Source of the DNA: a bacterium
GTDB lineage: Bacteria; Patescibacteria; JAEDAM01; Absconditabacterales; Absconditicoccaceae
Reading direction: 5' to 3'
Length of the DNA: 20,901 nucleotides
Assembly: GCA_017453665.1 (NCBI GenBank)
Contig: JAFTEM010000003.1
Location: 1-20,901, forward strand
Position 1 is the first letter of the stretch; each line of letters starts with the position of its first letter. The notes under the pieces were generated by a model. That model was not told where the DNA came from. It saw nothing but the letters and a program-made list of their open reading frames with translations, and searched no databases. Shown one piece after another: positions 8,215 through 18,200 of the stretch. The position numbers and the translations under genes were made by a program.

Positions 8215-9234
8215 TTAGTGGTCTTTTTTTAGTTTTTTCTGAAGCCAAGTATAGAATTTAAATCCATAATAGAGAATAGGGTTGAGTACTAAATCGTAAT
8301 TTCCATAAAATTCTCGCTTCATTCCTCAAAGAGATTCTTTAAATTTACTCACACCGATAAGAGGATGATCTGGAAATCAAGTAGGAGCTCATCACATTAG
8401 GTCACAGAACTGAAATCAGTGGTCTCTTGCCCATTCAAACATTCCATATTTTAGATAATGATGTCATCAAAGATTTGTATATTTCCTATCTGTAAATCAA
8501 TAAAGATAAACAATAGTTTTTTCATGGAAAAGACAAATACTTCAAGCAATAATATCTCAATCGAGTTCAGAAACGAACATATTTCCTCTTTTAGTTTTCG
8601 TTAAAATTCTAATCAACTTATCGTATTGAGATTTTGTTATCGTAGAAAATCATTTTCCTCATGCTGTTATCTGCCATTTTTCAAAAAAGGTTTCGTAATC
8701 ATCTAAGGTTCCTTCTCTTACAAGTACCCCTTTCTTAATAGCTTTTTTTACTCTGTCTGCACATCAATTATTCATTTCCTTGAGTAGTTCTTCATCGGTT
8801 TTTTTAAGGTTAATCATAATGGTTGTTTGAGGCATATTTTCCTTAAAGGAAACTTTTAGCCCTGTTTCTTTTTTTATCATTTTTCTTGTACGCATTCTCA
8901 TAGACCTTACCTTTCCAACAATATTTTGTTCTCTTGCCCAAGCATTATCAAAACTCGTAATTTCATTTATAATTCAAAATTGGAAAAAAATATTTCACCA
9001 GCCTTTCCCAAATTGTTTTTTAACTTTTTTGAGCTCTCTTCTTACCATCTTCCAATTATTATCTGGAAGCTCTAAGCCCATCACTTGAAATTCTCTTAAT
9101 TTAATCCAACCTAATTTTTTCTCTTTGATAAGATAAAAATAATCTTTTCAAAAAAGATTAACAAATCCATATTGTTTTCTATAAATATCAATTTGTAATG
9201 TTTTCCATATAGGACTCTGATAAAGAGAATACAT
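8215..9234 (-). CDS. FemAB-family aminoacyltransferase (peptidoglycan bridge type)
   Basis: The 339-aa product has the double-GNAT layout of FemA/FemB/MurM-type enzymes, which use aminoacyl-tRNA to add residues to the peptidoglycan stem peptide. Visible marks are the N-terminal SLYQSPIWKTLQIDIY, the middle MINLKKTDEELLKEM segment leading into a basic stretch (CADRVKKAIKKG), and a C-terminal block. That block runs YLYGFTDRKYTNLGGHHYLKYGMFEWA, then CDLMGGAP, then GVSKFKESLGG and a REFYGNYDLVLNP end; FDLxGxxP and the fKxxfGG element are typical of the family. It acts on lipid-linked wall precursor at the cytoplasmic face of the membrane. It has its own promoter and may be co-transcribed with the two tRNA-Thr genes that follow 44 bases later. 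No amino-acid specificity can be read. Confidence 0.83.
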
Positions 9235-9268
9235 AATGAATGAGCATTCTAAAGATATCTTTTTTCTA

Positions 9269-9296
9269 GTAATAGTGATTTTTTATATTAATTCAA
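9269..9296 (-). promoter_or_regulatory. Promoter of the FemAB-family gene
   Basis: TTGAAT (9291-9296), a 16-base spacer and TATTAC (9269-9274) on the minus strand lie about 35 bases before the start codon. The spacer end AAAAAATCAC and a downstream GATATCTTT echo the promoter at 7943-7970. Confidence 0.5.
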
Positions 9297-9316
9297 ACAA
9301 AAAACTTGACATATTT

Positions 9317-9991
9317 TTATTTGCTTGGATATAATCCTATCACAAATTCTCATTTTATTTGGAGTTCTTTATTTTTAATCTTTTCTTTTAGTTGTGAAAA
9401 ATCACAGGTTATACGTTCCTCAAAAAGTTTGCTAATTTCTCTTGTAAGAACGATTTTTCATTGATATCATAAAGTATCTAACTCATTTATTAATTTTTCT
9501 ATTCTATGAACAGATTCATAGAAAAACGTTGGCATAGTTCTTTCCATACATTCTTTTAATGCCGTTTGTCTTCCTTTTTTCTGTGGAAGGAATCATAAAT
9601 AGCAAAAAGAAGAAGTATCAAATCATGCACCAACTACAGCTGGAACAAGTGCATTTGCTCAAGGAAGAACAGTATAAGGCAGATTTTCTTCGTTACAAAG
9701 TTGAACTAATTGTTTTCATGGATCAGAAAGCCCTGGAGTTCATGCATCTGAAAGCATTCCAACCTCATTTTCTCTTAAAAGAGAAAGATAATAATTTAAT
9801 TTTCATTTATCAGTAAAACTTGTTAACGAAAAAAATTGTTTATCTTGATACGCTATTTCATACATTCCTAATAATTTCTTTGTTGTTCTTGTATCTTCAC
9901 AAATAAGGATAGGTAATGTTTTCAAAAGATTTAGCGCTCTTAGCGTAATATCCTCTTTGTTTCCAATAGGTGTTGGAATAAAATAAAGCAT
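9317..9991 (-). CDS. rsmI: 16S rRNA (cytidine-1402 2'-O)-methyltransferase RsmI
   Basis: RsmI adds the 2'-O-methyl group to C1402 in the decoding centre of 16S rRNA, using S-adenosylmethionine. The 224-aa product carries the full set of family motifs in order: FIPTPIGNKEDITLRAL at the N-terminus, CEDTRTTKKLL, SDAGTPGLSDPG, LPGANALVPAVVGAG, FLPQKKGRQ, ESVHRIEKLI, REISKLFEE and a C-terminal GEFVIGLYPS. UGA-Gly codons occur inside SDAGTPG and LPGA, where the family has invariant glycine. The length is on the short side (220-290 aa is usual). It has a likely promoter of its own and sits between the MurL-like and FemAB-family genes. Confidence 0.95.
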
Positions 9992-10025
9992 GATATCCTA
10001 GATATTCATTATAAATAACAGTAAC

Positions 10026-10053
10026 ATAGTACATAGAATAACTTATTTTTCAA
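10026..10053 (-). promoter_or_regulatory. Promoter of rsmI
   Basis: TTGAAA (10048-10053), a 16-base spacer and TACTAT (10026-10031) on the minus strand fill the 103-base gap between the MurL-like gene and rsmI. Confidence 0.45.
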
Positions 10054-10094
10054 GCGATATCTCTTCGGTCTTCAATATGCGCAAGAAAAAAGCT

Positions 10095-11408
10095 TTACAC
10101 GTCCATTTTCTCTCTTAATTTTTCAAACTCTTCTGGCTTCATAGAAGGAATAATTGTTGTTTTAAAGAGCTTCATAATTTCACTTTCAAGCTCTGGTTCT
10201 TTTTGTAAGATTAACCAAAATCATAGCACCATTTCTTCATTCGTTCAAACACATTCAAATGGCTTAATTCAGTCAATTCCAAGGAGTTCCTTAAAAAGAG
10301 GTATGAGCTCTTTATCTTCAAATAAATCTTTGTTAAAAATAGTATTTACTTCATCTTTTCATAGAAATGCTCTTAACATCGTGTACACAAAAGCACATTT
10401 AGGACATTTTCAACACCAAAGGAGCTCTCAAGAAAGTTGTGATCATGCAAGATGGAAATTCCTATTACAACTAGAAAATGAAGAGAAATAATGAGGATAT
10501 TGGGCAAAAACTTTTACTACTTTTATTTCATACCACTCTCTTAACAAACTTTTTGCAAAAAAATTATCAGTAATATAGTTTTTCACATATTCCATAAAAA
10601 GGTCTTCAAACTCTTTAGATTTGCTCCATTGATGGTTGATTTCCATTCCGCAATATACGGTATTCCCTTCATCTGCACTTTTTTCTAAAGATGTAATAAC
10701 ACCTCTATATCCATATAAATATCCGACAACTAAAGAAACAAAGGAAATAATTCATGTGATAGGAAGATGTCCATTATAATATCCTTCTTCTAAAAGCTTA
10801 TTGATTTGATTAATATCCAATGTTCTTTTTATAATGAGCCTTTTCTCTCAACTAGGTTTTTCAGCTAATTCATGAAGTAGAAAATTCTTCCCAAACGAAA
10901 AGAGATCAAAACGCTCATTTTTTTCTTTTAAGAGTTCTATAGAAACAAGAGAATCCTTTCCTCCTCAGAATAAAACAAGTAATTTTTCCGCATCAAATTC
11001 AATCTTTTCTTTTTTTGGTAATTGACTAGTATTTTCAGAAATAAAGTTTGCCAAACCTCTTGGATCTAATTGATTTCTATAAAAAAATTCGCCTAAGCCT
11101 TTCAAATAAAAGGTATTCCAAAACTTTTTTTGATTCTCATCAAGTTGGAAGGTTTTTAAAAGAATTTCTTTTGTCGGATAAAGCTTATAGTAACTTACTC
11201 CAAGTGCGATATGAAGATGAGAAAGGAGTGTCTTTATTGTAGCTTCATCATTATGAAGTACTGAAAAATATTCCACATCTTTAAGAGGGCTAAAGTCGAT
11301 TTTTTCTAAAAAAAATTCTTTATCATCAAAACTATATGAAAATGAAGCTGTTAGGCTTTCTTGATTCCAAGAATATTCAGAAATAATAAATTTCTCAAAC
11401 GGCTTCAT
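10095..11408 (-). CDS. murL: MurL-like UDP-MurNAc-L-Ala-L-Glu epimerase
   Basis: The 437-aa product resembles MurL, which inverts the terminal L-Glu of UDP-MurNAc-L-Ala-L-Glu to D-Glu at the expense of ATP. This lets cells build peptidoglycan without a glutamate racemase. The N-terminal 145 aa are followed by LFGGGKDSLV at about 146-155, an ATP-pyrophosphatase-type P-loop in which the first residue is Gly (UGA) instead of the usual Ser. Next come NRNF and LWCGKCPKCAFV with cysteines at about 332, 335 and 338, a hallmark block of the family. The gene starts 23 bases after typA ends, so the two are probably co-transcribed. I am fairly but not fully sure; another ATP-pyrophosphatase-fold enzyme is the alternative. 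Confidence 0.72.
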
Positions 11409-11431
11409 GGCAGTCTCTTATGGGAGTAAAA

Positions 11432-13228
11432 CTACAATAATCCTTGTTTTCTCGCAATTGTTCTTGCAGCTTCAGTAAGATATTTCTTTCTTATTCTAAT
11501 GGCTTTAGGTGTAATTTCAACTAATTCATCCAATCAAATATATCCCATAGCTTGTTCTAATGAAAGATGAACAATAGGATCGATTCTCATTGCTTCGTCA
11601 TTTCATGAGTTACGAACATTATTCATTTGCTTATTAATTGTGAGATTTACTGTCATATCTCCTCATTTTAGATGCTCTCCAACAATCATTCATTCATAAA
11701 TTGGTTGTGCAGGATCTACGAAAATAGGACCTCTTTCTTGAAGCTTAAAAATACCGTACATCATAGCTGTTCATGTAGCTGAAGAAATCATTGATCCAAC
11801 TTGTCTTTTAGGGATATCTCATTTATAAGGCTCATAATGAGAAAATGCTGAATACATAATTCATTCTCCTTTTGTTACTAGAATAAACTCTCAACGGAAT
11901 CCTAAGAGTCCCCTTGTTGGAATTAAAAATTCCATAGTTGTTAGTCAATTCTCTGAATTCATATTCTGCATCATTCCTTTACGAGGGGCTAACATATCAA
12001 TAATTGTTCCAGAAAGATCGTCTTCAACACTAACAACTAAGGTTTCCATAGGTTCAAGCTTCTCTCCATTCTCCTCTTTATAAATTACTTGAGGTGCTCA
12101 TACTTGGAGTTCTCGTCCCTCTCTACGAATAGCTTCAATTAATACTCAAAGATGAAGTTCTCATCTTCAAGAAACGATAAATTTTCAATCTTTATTATTA
12201 ACTTTTAATCAAACATTTGTTTCTACTTCTTTTTCTAATCTTTCAGCCATATTCCTTGTTGTCATATATTTCCCTTCTTTTCCAGCGAATGGACTATCGT
12301 TTACCAAGAATTCCATACTTAAAGTAGGTTCATCGATAGCGATACTAGGAAGTGGCTCGAAGTCTCAAATTCAAACAGTCTCTCGAACAAAAATATTAGG
12401 AATTCAGCTGATAGTAATAATGTCTCAACATTGCGCCTCAGGGGTTTCTATCCTTTGAAGTCAAAGTGTGGTAAACACCTTTGCTATTTTTCAATTTCTT
12501 TTTTCTCAATCATTTCAAATAACAGTAACTTGTGTTCCTTCCTTTACCGTTCCTTCATAAACACGACCTATTCAAAGTCTTCCGAGATATTCATCATATC
12601 AAAGATTGGCGATTTGCATACGGAAAGGTTGATCTGAAAGGTCTTTAGCTTCTGGGACAAAATCAAGAATCTCATCAAATAATGGTGTTAAATCTTTCTT
12701 TTCGTCATTAAGATTTTTCATTGCATATCCTTGTTTTGCACTTGCATAGATAATAGGAAAATCTGCCTGTTCATCAGTTGCTCACAAAAGGATAAAGAGA
12801 TCAAAAAGTTGATCGATTACCCAATCAGGTCTTGCAGCTGGTTTATCGATTTTATTGATAACAACCATAGGTTTTATTCATAGCTCTAAGGCTTTTTTTA
12901 GAACAAATTTGGTTTGAGGCATTGGTCATTCATAAGCGTCTACGACCAAGATAACACTATCTACCATTCTTAAAACTCTTTCTACCTCGCTTCAAAAATC
13001 AGCATGTCCTGGGGTATCAACAATATTAATTCTTTCTCCTTTATATTCTATAGCAGTATTTTTAGCATAAATCGTTATTCCTCTTTCTTTTTCTTGGTCA
13101 TTACTATCCATAATTAAATCTTGATCTTCCATTTTTTTTAACGTTCAAGATTGTTTAAGTAATTGGTCAACAAGTGAAGTTTTTCAGTGGTCAACATGAG
13201 CAATAATTGCGATATTTCTAATTGCCAT
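11432..13228 (-). CDS. typA: Ribosome-associated GTPase TypA/BipA
   Basis: TypA is a translational GTPase of the EF-G family that supports 50S assembly and growth under stress. The 598-aa product matches end to end: [19 protein letters not shown] (G1, with UGA for the P-loop Gly), ERGITI (G2), DTPGHADFG (G3), [13 protein letters not shown] (G4) and YASAKQGYA (G5). These are followed by domain II with [18 protein letters not shown], the GRGELHLGVLIE segment of domain [22 protein letters not shown] and the C-terminal [12 protein letters not shown] typical of TypA. The length is normal (about 600 aa). It is the first gene of a probable operon with the MurL-like gene, behind a promoter with a 28-base leader. 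An AGGAT sequence eight bases before the ATG is one of the few possible Shine-Dalgarno sites in the window. Confidence 0.97.
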
Positions 13229-13262
13229 TTTATCCTATTAAAATTTTTTAAAACCAGAGGGT

Positions 13263-13290
13263 ATGATAAGGAAATGGCTTTTAAATACAA
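13263..13290 (-). promoter_or_regulatory. Promoter of typA
   Basis: TTGTAT (13285-13290), a 16-base spacer and TATCAT (13263-13268) on the minus strand give a transcription start near 13256, about 28 bases before the start codon. It lies back to back with the methyltransferase promoter. Confidence 0.55.
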
Positions 13291-13306
13291 TTGGAAGTAA
13301 ATTTAA

Positions 13307-13334
13307 TTGAAAACGAATACCAAAATCATACGAT
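13307..13334 (+). promoter_or_regulatory. Promoter of the methyltransferase gene
   Basis: TTGAAA (13307-13312), a 16-base spacer and TACGAT (13329-13334) precede the ATG at 13363. This supports that start rather than the TTG at 13291, which would lie upstream of the transcription start. Confidence 0.45.
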
Positions 13335-13362
13335 ATTTTTAGTTTTATCTTCAAATCCTCTT

Positions 13363-14112
13363 ATGTCTGTAACTTCTGATTTAGAAAAATTCTATGATAG
13401 TGAGGCAAAAAAATATCATCAGACAAGACAAAAACATCGAGCGGATGCTGAGATGATTTTAAGTGCATTAAAATCTTTAAATAAAAGTGATACTCCTACT
13501 ATTCTTGAACTATGATGTTGATGATGAAGAGGAGCAACGCTTTTAAAAGAACATCATAAGACATCATTTACTTATACTTGAGTTGATATTTCATCAAAAC
13601 TTTTATCTTATGCAGAAAAAGATAATCCAAATTTTTCTTTTGTTCATTCTGATATGAATAGTTATTTAACAACACTTAAACAGGAATCTGTTGATGTGGT
13701 ACTTGCTTGTGCTAGTTTTCAGCATATTCCTGATGAAAAATCAAGAATAACGATTTTAAAGAATATTTTTAGAGTTTTGAAATATGATGGAATTATTATT
13801 TTTACAAACCGAGCTTGCTCTGAACGGTTTCTTAAAACCCATTGGAAAGCTTTGATGATGGCTGCATTTAAAGGAGTATTAAGTTTTTGAAAAACTTCTC
13901 GAAGAGATGTTATGGTTCCTTGGATATCTGAAAAATGAAAACAATATAGATATTATCATTTATTCTCCTTAGAGGAATTAGGAAAGTTAACAGCTCTTTC
14001 TTGATTAACTGTTCAAGAACTTCATTATTTAGATAGGAAATGAGATATTACTCCAACTTGGAAAAATGCTAATAATTCTTTTTTGGTAGCTAAAAAAACG
14101 ATTTATAAATAA
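13363..14112 (+). CDS. Class I SAM-dependent methyltransferase
   Basis: The 249-aa product has the class I (Rossmann) methyltransferase order. An N-terminal LEKFYDSEAKKYHQTRQKH segment resembles UbiE/type-11 enzymes. Motif I is ILELGCGGGRGATLL (about 47-61, three UGA-Gly codons), followed by YTGVDISSKLLSYAEK and then FVHSDM. The VDVVLACASFQHIPDE motif comes next, with a LKYDGIIIFTNR strand and a C-terminal lid. The substrate is not recognisable; small metabolites, lipids or glycans are all possible. The start is the first ATG after the inferred promoter; a TTG 24 codons upstream keeps the frame open but adds a hydrophobic stretch foreign to the family. It is divergent from typA and convergent with the HdeD-like gene. 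Confidence 0.82.
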
Positions 14113-14113
14113 T

Positions 14114-14144
14114 AAAAAAGGCTAGAATTCTTTATTTTCTAGCC
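14114..14144 (-). terminator. Terminator of the HdeD-like gene
   Basis: GGCTAGAA, a nine-base loop and TTCTAGCC form a perfect 8-bp stem (14120-14144). On the minus strand a run of six U follows. On the plus strand the tail is CTTATC, so it ends the methyltransferase transcript less efficiently, though the hairpin lies immediately after that stop codon. Confidence 0.75.
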
Positions 14145-14165
14145 CTTATCATAATTTTCTTAATT

Positions 14166-14780
14166 TTATTCATCATCTCTAATTTCAGTAATTTCTATTT
14201 CAATACTTCATCAATTTTCTAAGGTTTCATTAATTTCTCTTCTAATAATTTTTTCTGTCTTATTTAATTGGAAAGACCAAATTAGCATAGCAATACCACC
14301 AATAATCATTCCTAATCCCATAATACTATTTATTACTAATATTGTTAAGAAACTATTTGTGATTAAGAAAATTCATAAAAGTACTAGAATAATTCCTGCA
14401 GCTAAAATCCATCACCAATCTCTTACTCAAATCTCTTTTGCACTAAAACTATTAACACATAATAAGATTCCTTTAATTACTGCAGAGATACCTAGCATTA
14501 CAACAAAGATTTTAAGAAGAGTTTCTCAAAGTCAAGGGAAGAAAAGAAGAAGTACTCAAAGAAGAAGTTGTACAGTAACAACTCATGCAAGAAGTCATCT
14601 TTCCTCAAATTCTTTTTCTTGGATAAGAAATACTGCACCAAAAATTCCAGAAAGGATAGCTTCGATACTAAAGACAATAATTATTGTTCTTAAAGCTACA
14701 TCTGGGGCAAGAAAAAGTAGGCATCAAAAGAGAATGAAGAAAATAGCGTTAATCCAGAAAAGGAGTTTAATTTTTAGCAT
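14166..14780 (-). CDS. HdeD/DUF308-family membrane protein
   Basis: The 204-aa product has six hydrophobic segments arranged as three helix pairs, the pattern of HdeD (DUF308) proteins. They run from LLFWINAIFFILFGCLLFLAP, through IIVFSIEAILSGIFGAVFLI, LLAGVVTVQLLLGVLLLFFPG and IFVVMLGISAVIKGILLCV, to WILAAGIILVLLGIFLI and a last helix at ILVINSIMGLGMIIGGIAMLIWSF. Each odd helix ends near a Pro or Gly turn, as in the family. The tail of about 35 residues is acidic. HdeD of enteric bacteria is linked to acid resistance; the role here is unknown. About 90 bases upstream lies a terminator preceded by a structured leader, so read-through of that attenuator-like element could control this gene. 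A weaker promoter (TTGATT-N16-TAGATA) may also lie in the gap. Confidence 0.78.
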
Positions 14781-14869
14781 AGTTAAATTGGTAAAAGGAT
14801 AAATACAATAGTATCTATAAATTATTGGAGAAAAATCAAGAGACTTATTTTAGTTAAATGTTGTTTCTT

Positions 14870-14910
14870 AAAAAAAGAAAAACCTCCTCCATTGAGAACA
14901 ACGGAGGAGG
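14870..14910 (-). terminator. Terminator ending the structured leader RNA
   Basis: CCTCCTCC (14883-14890) and GGAGGAGG (14903-14910) form a perfect 8-bp GC-rich stem with a 12-base loop. On the minus strand the stem is followed by UUUUU-C-UUUUUUU. It stands 90 bases upstream of the HdeD-like start codon. Confidence 0.8.
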
Positions 14911-14973
14911 CCAAAACAAATACAAAAAATGATCTGTTTTCTCGGACCAATCTCCTACCCGAGGAGATCGGAT
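14870..14973 (-). ncRNA. Structured small RNA or attenuator leader upstream of the HdeD-like gene
   Basis: Promoter and terminator define an RNA of about 100 nt. Two mutually exclusive folds are visible near its 5' end. One is TCTCCT/AGGAGA (14951-14956 with 14962-14967). The other is CTCGG/CCGAG (14941-14945 with 14959-14963), extended by GATCT/AGATC (14931-14935 with 14965-14969). The leader's AGGAG could also pair with CTCCT in the 5' arm of the terminator, as an antiterminator would. It matches no riboswitch, SRP, 6S or 5S consensus I know. It may be a stand-alone sRNA or a regulatory leader. A code-25 reading frame also spans it but is unconvincing. Confidence 0.5.
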
Positions 14974-14979
14974 AAGTAT

Positions 14980-15007
14980 TTTATACTTAAAAAGACTAAA
15001 AAGTCAA
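14980..15007 (-). promoter_or_regulatory. Promoter of the structured leader RNA
   Basis: TTGACT (15002-15007), a 16-base spacer and TATAAA (14980-14985) on the minus strand are among the closest to consensus in the window, with a start near 14973. Confidence 0.6.
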
Positions 15008-15151
15008 GTATTTTTATATAAATCTGATGGTGTAAAGCTTCTTAGGTCTGATAAGAGATTTTTAAATCAAATTTTCTCTTTTACCTCCATAAATTCTTTT
15101 TTTTGAAGAAAGTCCGAATCAAATCATTTTATCATATAAGCAAAATTTAAT
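15008..15151. other. Intergenic stretch without recognised gene
   Basis: This is the AT-rich gap between the minus-strand leader promoter and the plus-strand helicase promoter. I see an inverted repeat AAATCT...AGATTT around 15021-15056 and two copies of CTGAT, but no coding or RNA feature I can support. A minus-strand code-25 frame from 15135 to 14854 crosses it and was rejected. Confidence 0.4.
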
Positions 15152-15179
15152 TTGTATTCTTATCCACAATCCCTACATT
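15152..15179 (+). promoter_or_regulatory. Possible promoter of the helicase gene
   Basis: TTGTAT (15152-15157), a 16-base spacer and TACATT (15174-15179) fit the local promoter geometry but are weak. They would give a leader of about 55 bases containing the small inverted repeat CTTATT/AATAAG. Confidence 0.35.
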
Positions 15180-15239
15180 ATGAAAAAATATACTTATTCA
15201 TAAATAAGCATTCTCCCTTTATTACCCTTCATAATCTTC

Positions 15240-18200
15240 ATGACAGAGAAACAACCAATTAATTTCATTAAAGAGGTTGCAAAATACTTTATGGATTTCT
15301 TAGAATCAGATTTTCATAAAAGAAACGCCCCTAAAAGATCCATTGCTCTAAAAAATGAAAAAAATTATTTGGTAGGAATTAATCTTAAAAAATATGAAAA
15401 ATTCTCAAATATTGTCCAAAAACTTATCTTAAAGAAATTCGATAAAGAAGTTTTTTCTCATATAGAAAAAGGCATCTATTATACAAATATTCCAAAAGAC
15501 TTCATCGATCTTATTGATTTAAAAGTATCCAAAATTAGTGAAAAAGAAATCAAATTACTTCAAGAAAGAATTGTCGATGCATTATTAACCAATGCACAAA
15601 TTCATAAAACAGAGCTTAATCTCGCTATTTCAGAAAGCTTAGATCTTATAGCTAAAGCATATAACGAACTCATACTTTATGGATTCTTTGAAGATTTAAA
15701 ACAACCAATTGAAAGCCTAAAATTCTGAGATATAAATACGGTTTCTATTATGCAAGAAGAACTTAATGGTATTCTTATAGATGAACTTTCAGAAAAAGTA
15801 AAAGAAATCCTCAAGAATCTACTTGTAGATGAAAAAGTTGATGTTGATTGAGAAATAAAAGCAAGCTTAACATTAGAAAATCTTCAAGGGACACTTCGCC
15901 TATTCTTTGAGAATTTTAAACTTCTTGATTTATACGAAGAGATAGATGAACTTCTCAGAAACAAGATGATTATGGATAAACAAGATTTCTATCTCTATTT
16001 CTGTGATATTAGTTATAAATCAGCTAAATATCCATTATTCTATATCCCATTTACTGCAAAAAAAGAAGATAAAAAGATTACTATCAACTTTGATTCTCAA
16101 ATATACTACAACAAAAAAACTATAGAATATGCTGTTCAAGAATACAATCTTGAAAACAACAACACCACAACACTTAAAGTAGATATTGAAAGAATCCTAT
16201 ATCTTTCAGATGAAGACGTTCTAAAAAATATTCAAAATACAATTAATAACATCCTTGATTTCTTCAAGCTTAATGGTGATATTTCTTTAGAAGCTCCATG
16301 ATATCAAGTAGCAAAATCTTCATTCTGTAGTGTATCAAATAATTGTTATATTAGTCTTTTTGATAAATCAGATGAAGCACTTATCAATGATTATGAAGAA
16401 ATTCTAACAAAACTTTCATCAAATGATGATGCCTTATGAGCATGATTTATCAAACTTATTGATGATTTCATTTATAAAGATCCTCAAAAAAGGACCTTCG
16501 CAATAAAAGAGGCACGAAATGAACAAAGTCTTTGAAAAAAACTAGTCTATCGTAGTCCTATACCTCTCAATGAAGAACAACAACAGATTCTTGAGGCTGT
16601 AAGAAGTGATGAATGTAAATATATTATTGTGCAGTGACCTCCAGGTACCGGAAAGAGTCACACTATTACCTGAGTGGTTTTTGATCAAATCTTAAAAGAT
16701 AAATCAGTACTTGTACTATCTGATAAAAAAGAGGCGCTCGATGTCGTAGAAGAGAAAATCACTGAAAGTATGGATAAGGTAAGAGTTCAAGATGATTTCC
16801 AAAATCCTATCTTAAGACTTTGAAGGACCTGAAATACTTTTTCTAGTATCCTTAGTCCTACCCATGTAAGTAAAATTTCTAATGCTTATTTTTGAGCAAA
16901 AGCAAAAGAACAAGAAGTAGAAGACGAGATTGTTTCAACTGCAACGAAACTTGATGGACTAATTGAGAAAGAAGTACAAGCATATGAAGCTATTTCTTTT
17001 TGAGAAATAAAAAAATTCTTTGCATTAGAAGATAATGTAGAAAAAACTGCACCGTTCCTTTGTCTTCAAGAACTATACTCTAATAACAATGCTATTGAAG
17101 ATATTAGTGCATTGAAAGAACTTTCAGACAAACTCTATACTGCTTTTATAGCAACAGAAGATGAAAATTACTGAAAACTTTTTGAGGATTTTAAAATAGA
17201 TACTTCTTCGATACTGAGCTTAAAGGATTTAAATGATTTATTACATGCCTTTAAAAAAGTCCAAGATAAAATAAAGATTCTTGAAGAGACCTATCGTTCT
17301 TCTGTATTTGAGAAATTACAAAAGTTTACAAGGATTAATAAAGACAACTTTGAAGTCCTTAAATTGCTTGTAATGAAATATGAAACAGAAAAACAAGCAG
17401 TATTCTGATTCTTTTTTAAGAAAAATGTATTAAGAGAAATAGAATTTAGCTTAGAGACAGACTTTTGATATACTGTTTCTTGATATATCAAAGACGAAAT
17501 TGAAAGTATCAAAAAGATTATCAAATTACTTACAGAAGCAAAATCAATTAACGAATACTTCTCTCAAGATTTTGATTGAATTCAAGCATCATTTAATCTC
17601 TTAAAGAAAAGTTCTTCATTTGATGAGCTTATAAACCTTCTAGCATTAACTGAAGATTTAAAACTTCTACGAAGTTTCTCAGAAAACTATCCAATAACCT
17701 CAAACAATCTTTGACTTATGACTGATGATGTGGAAAAACTTGCTAGTAATGCCCTTGCTAGTCTAAACAGAGAAGATTTCTCATCATTACAAGAATATCT
17801 AGAAATCGCAACGAAACTTGCTAATGATTTCGCTCAAATCCCTATCTTTGATTATAATAGAGATAAAGAAAAAATTGAAGATATCTCAACAATGCAGATG
17901 ACGCAGATTATGGATAAAAGATTTATTGAATTCTATGAAAATAAGAAAAATACCGCATTGTCTTTAAAAAAGATTATTCAAAAGAAAACAAAGTTCCCTA
18001 AAGAAGATTTTATAGAACTCAAAAAAGCCTTCCCTTGTATCTTAGCAGGAATCAGAGACTACTCTGAATATATACCTCTTGAACCAGAGCTTTTTGATCT
18101 TGTTATTATTGATGAAGCATCTCAAGTGAGTATTGCACAAGCATTCCCAGCATTACTAAGAGCTAAAAAAGTATTAGTACTATGAGATAAAAAACAATTT

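Noticed and set aside
9559..9816. Plus-strand 85-aa frame
   Set aside because: It is a shadow on the opposite strand of rsmI, whose protein motifs are complete.
13291..13362. TTG at 13291 as the methyltransferase start
   Set aside because: It lies upstream of the likely transcription start and adds residues not typical of the family; the ATG at 13363 fits better.
14359..14802. Plus-strand 147-aa frame
   Set aside because: It is antisense to the HdeD-like gene and very rich in Ser, Lys, Arg and Ile, as expected for the complement of a membrane-protein gene.
14941..14970. SRP, 6S or 5S RNA as the identity of the small RNA at 14870-14973
   Set aside because: The conserved SRP helix-8 sequence (GGAAGGAAGCAGC type), a 6S-like central bubble and 5S domains are all absent.
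14854..15135. Minus-strand 93-codon open frame from ATG at 15135 to TAA at 14854
   Set aside because: It runs straight through a near-consensus promoter and a GC-rich terminator hairpin, and its C-terminal half is just the translation of those elements. With only two stop codons in AT-rich DNA, such frames arise by chance.
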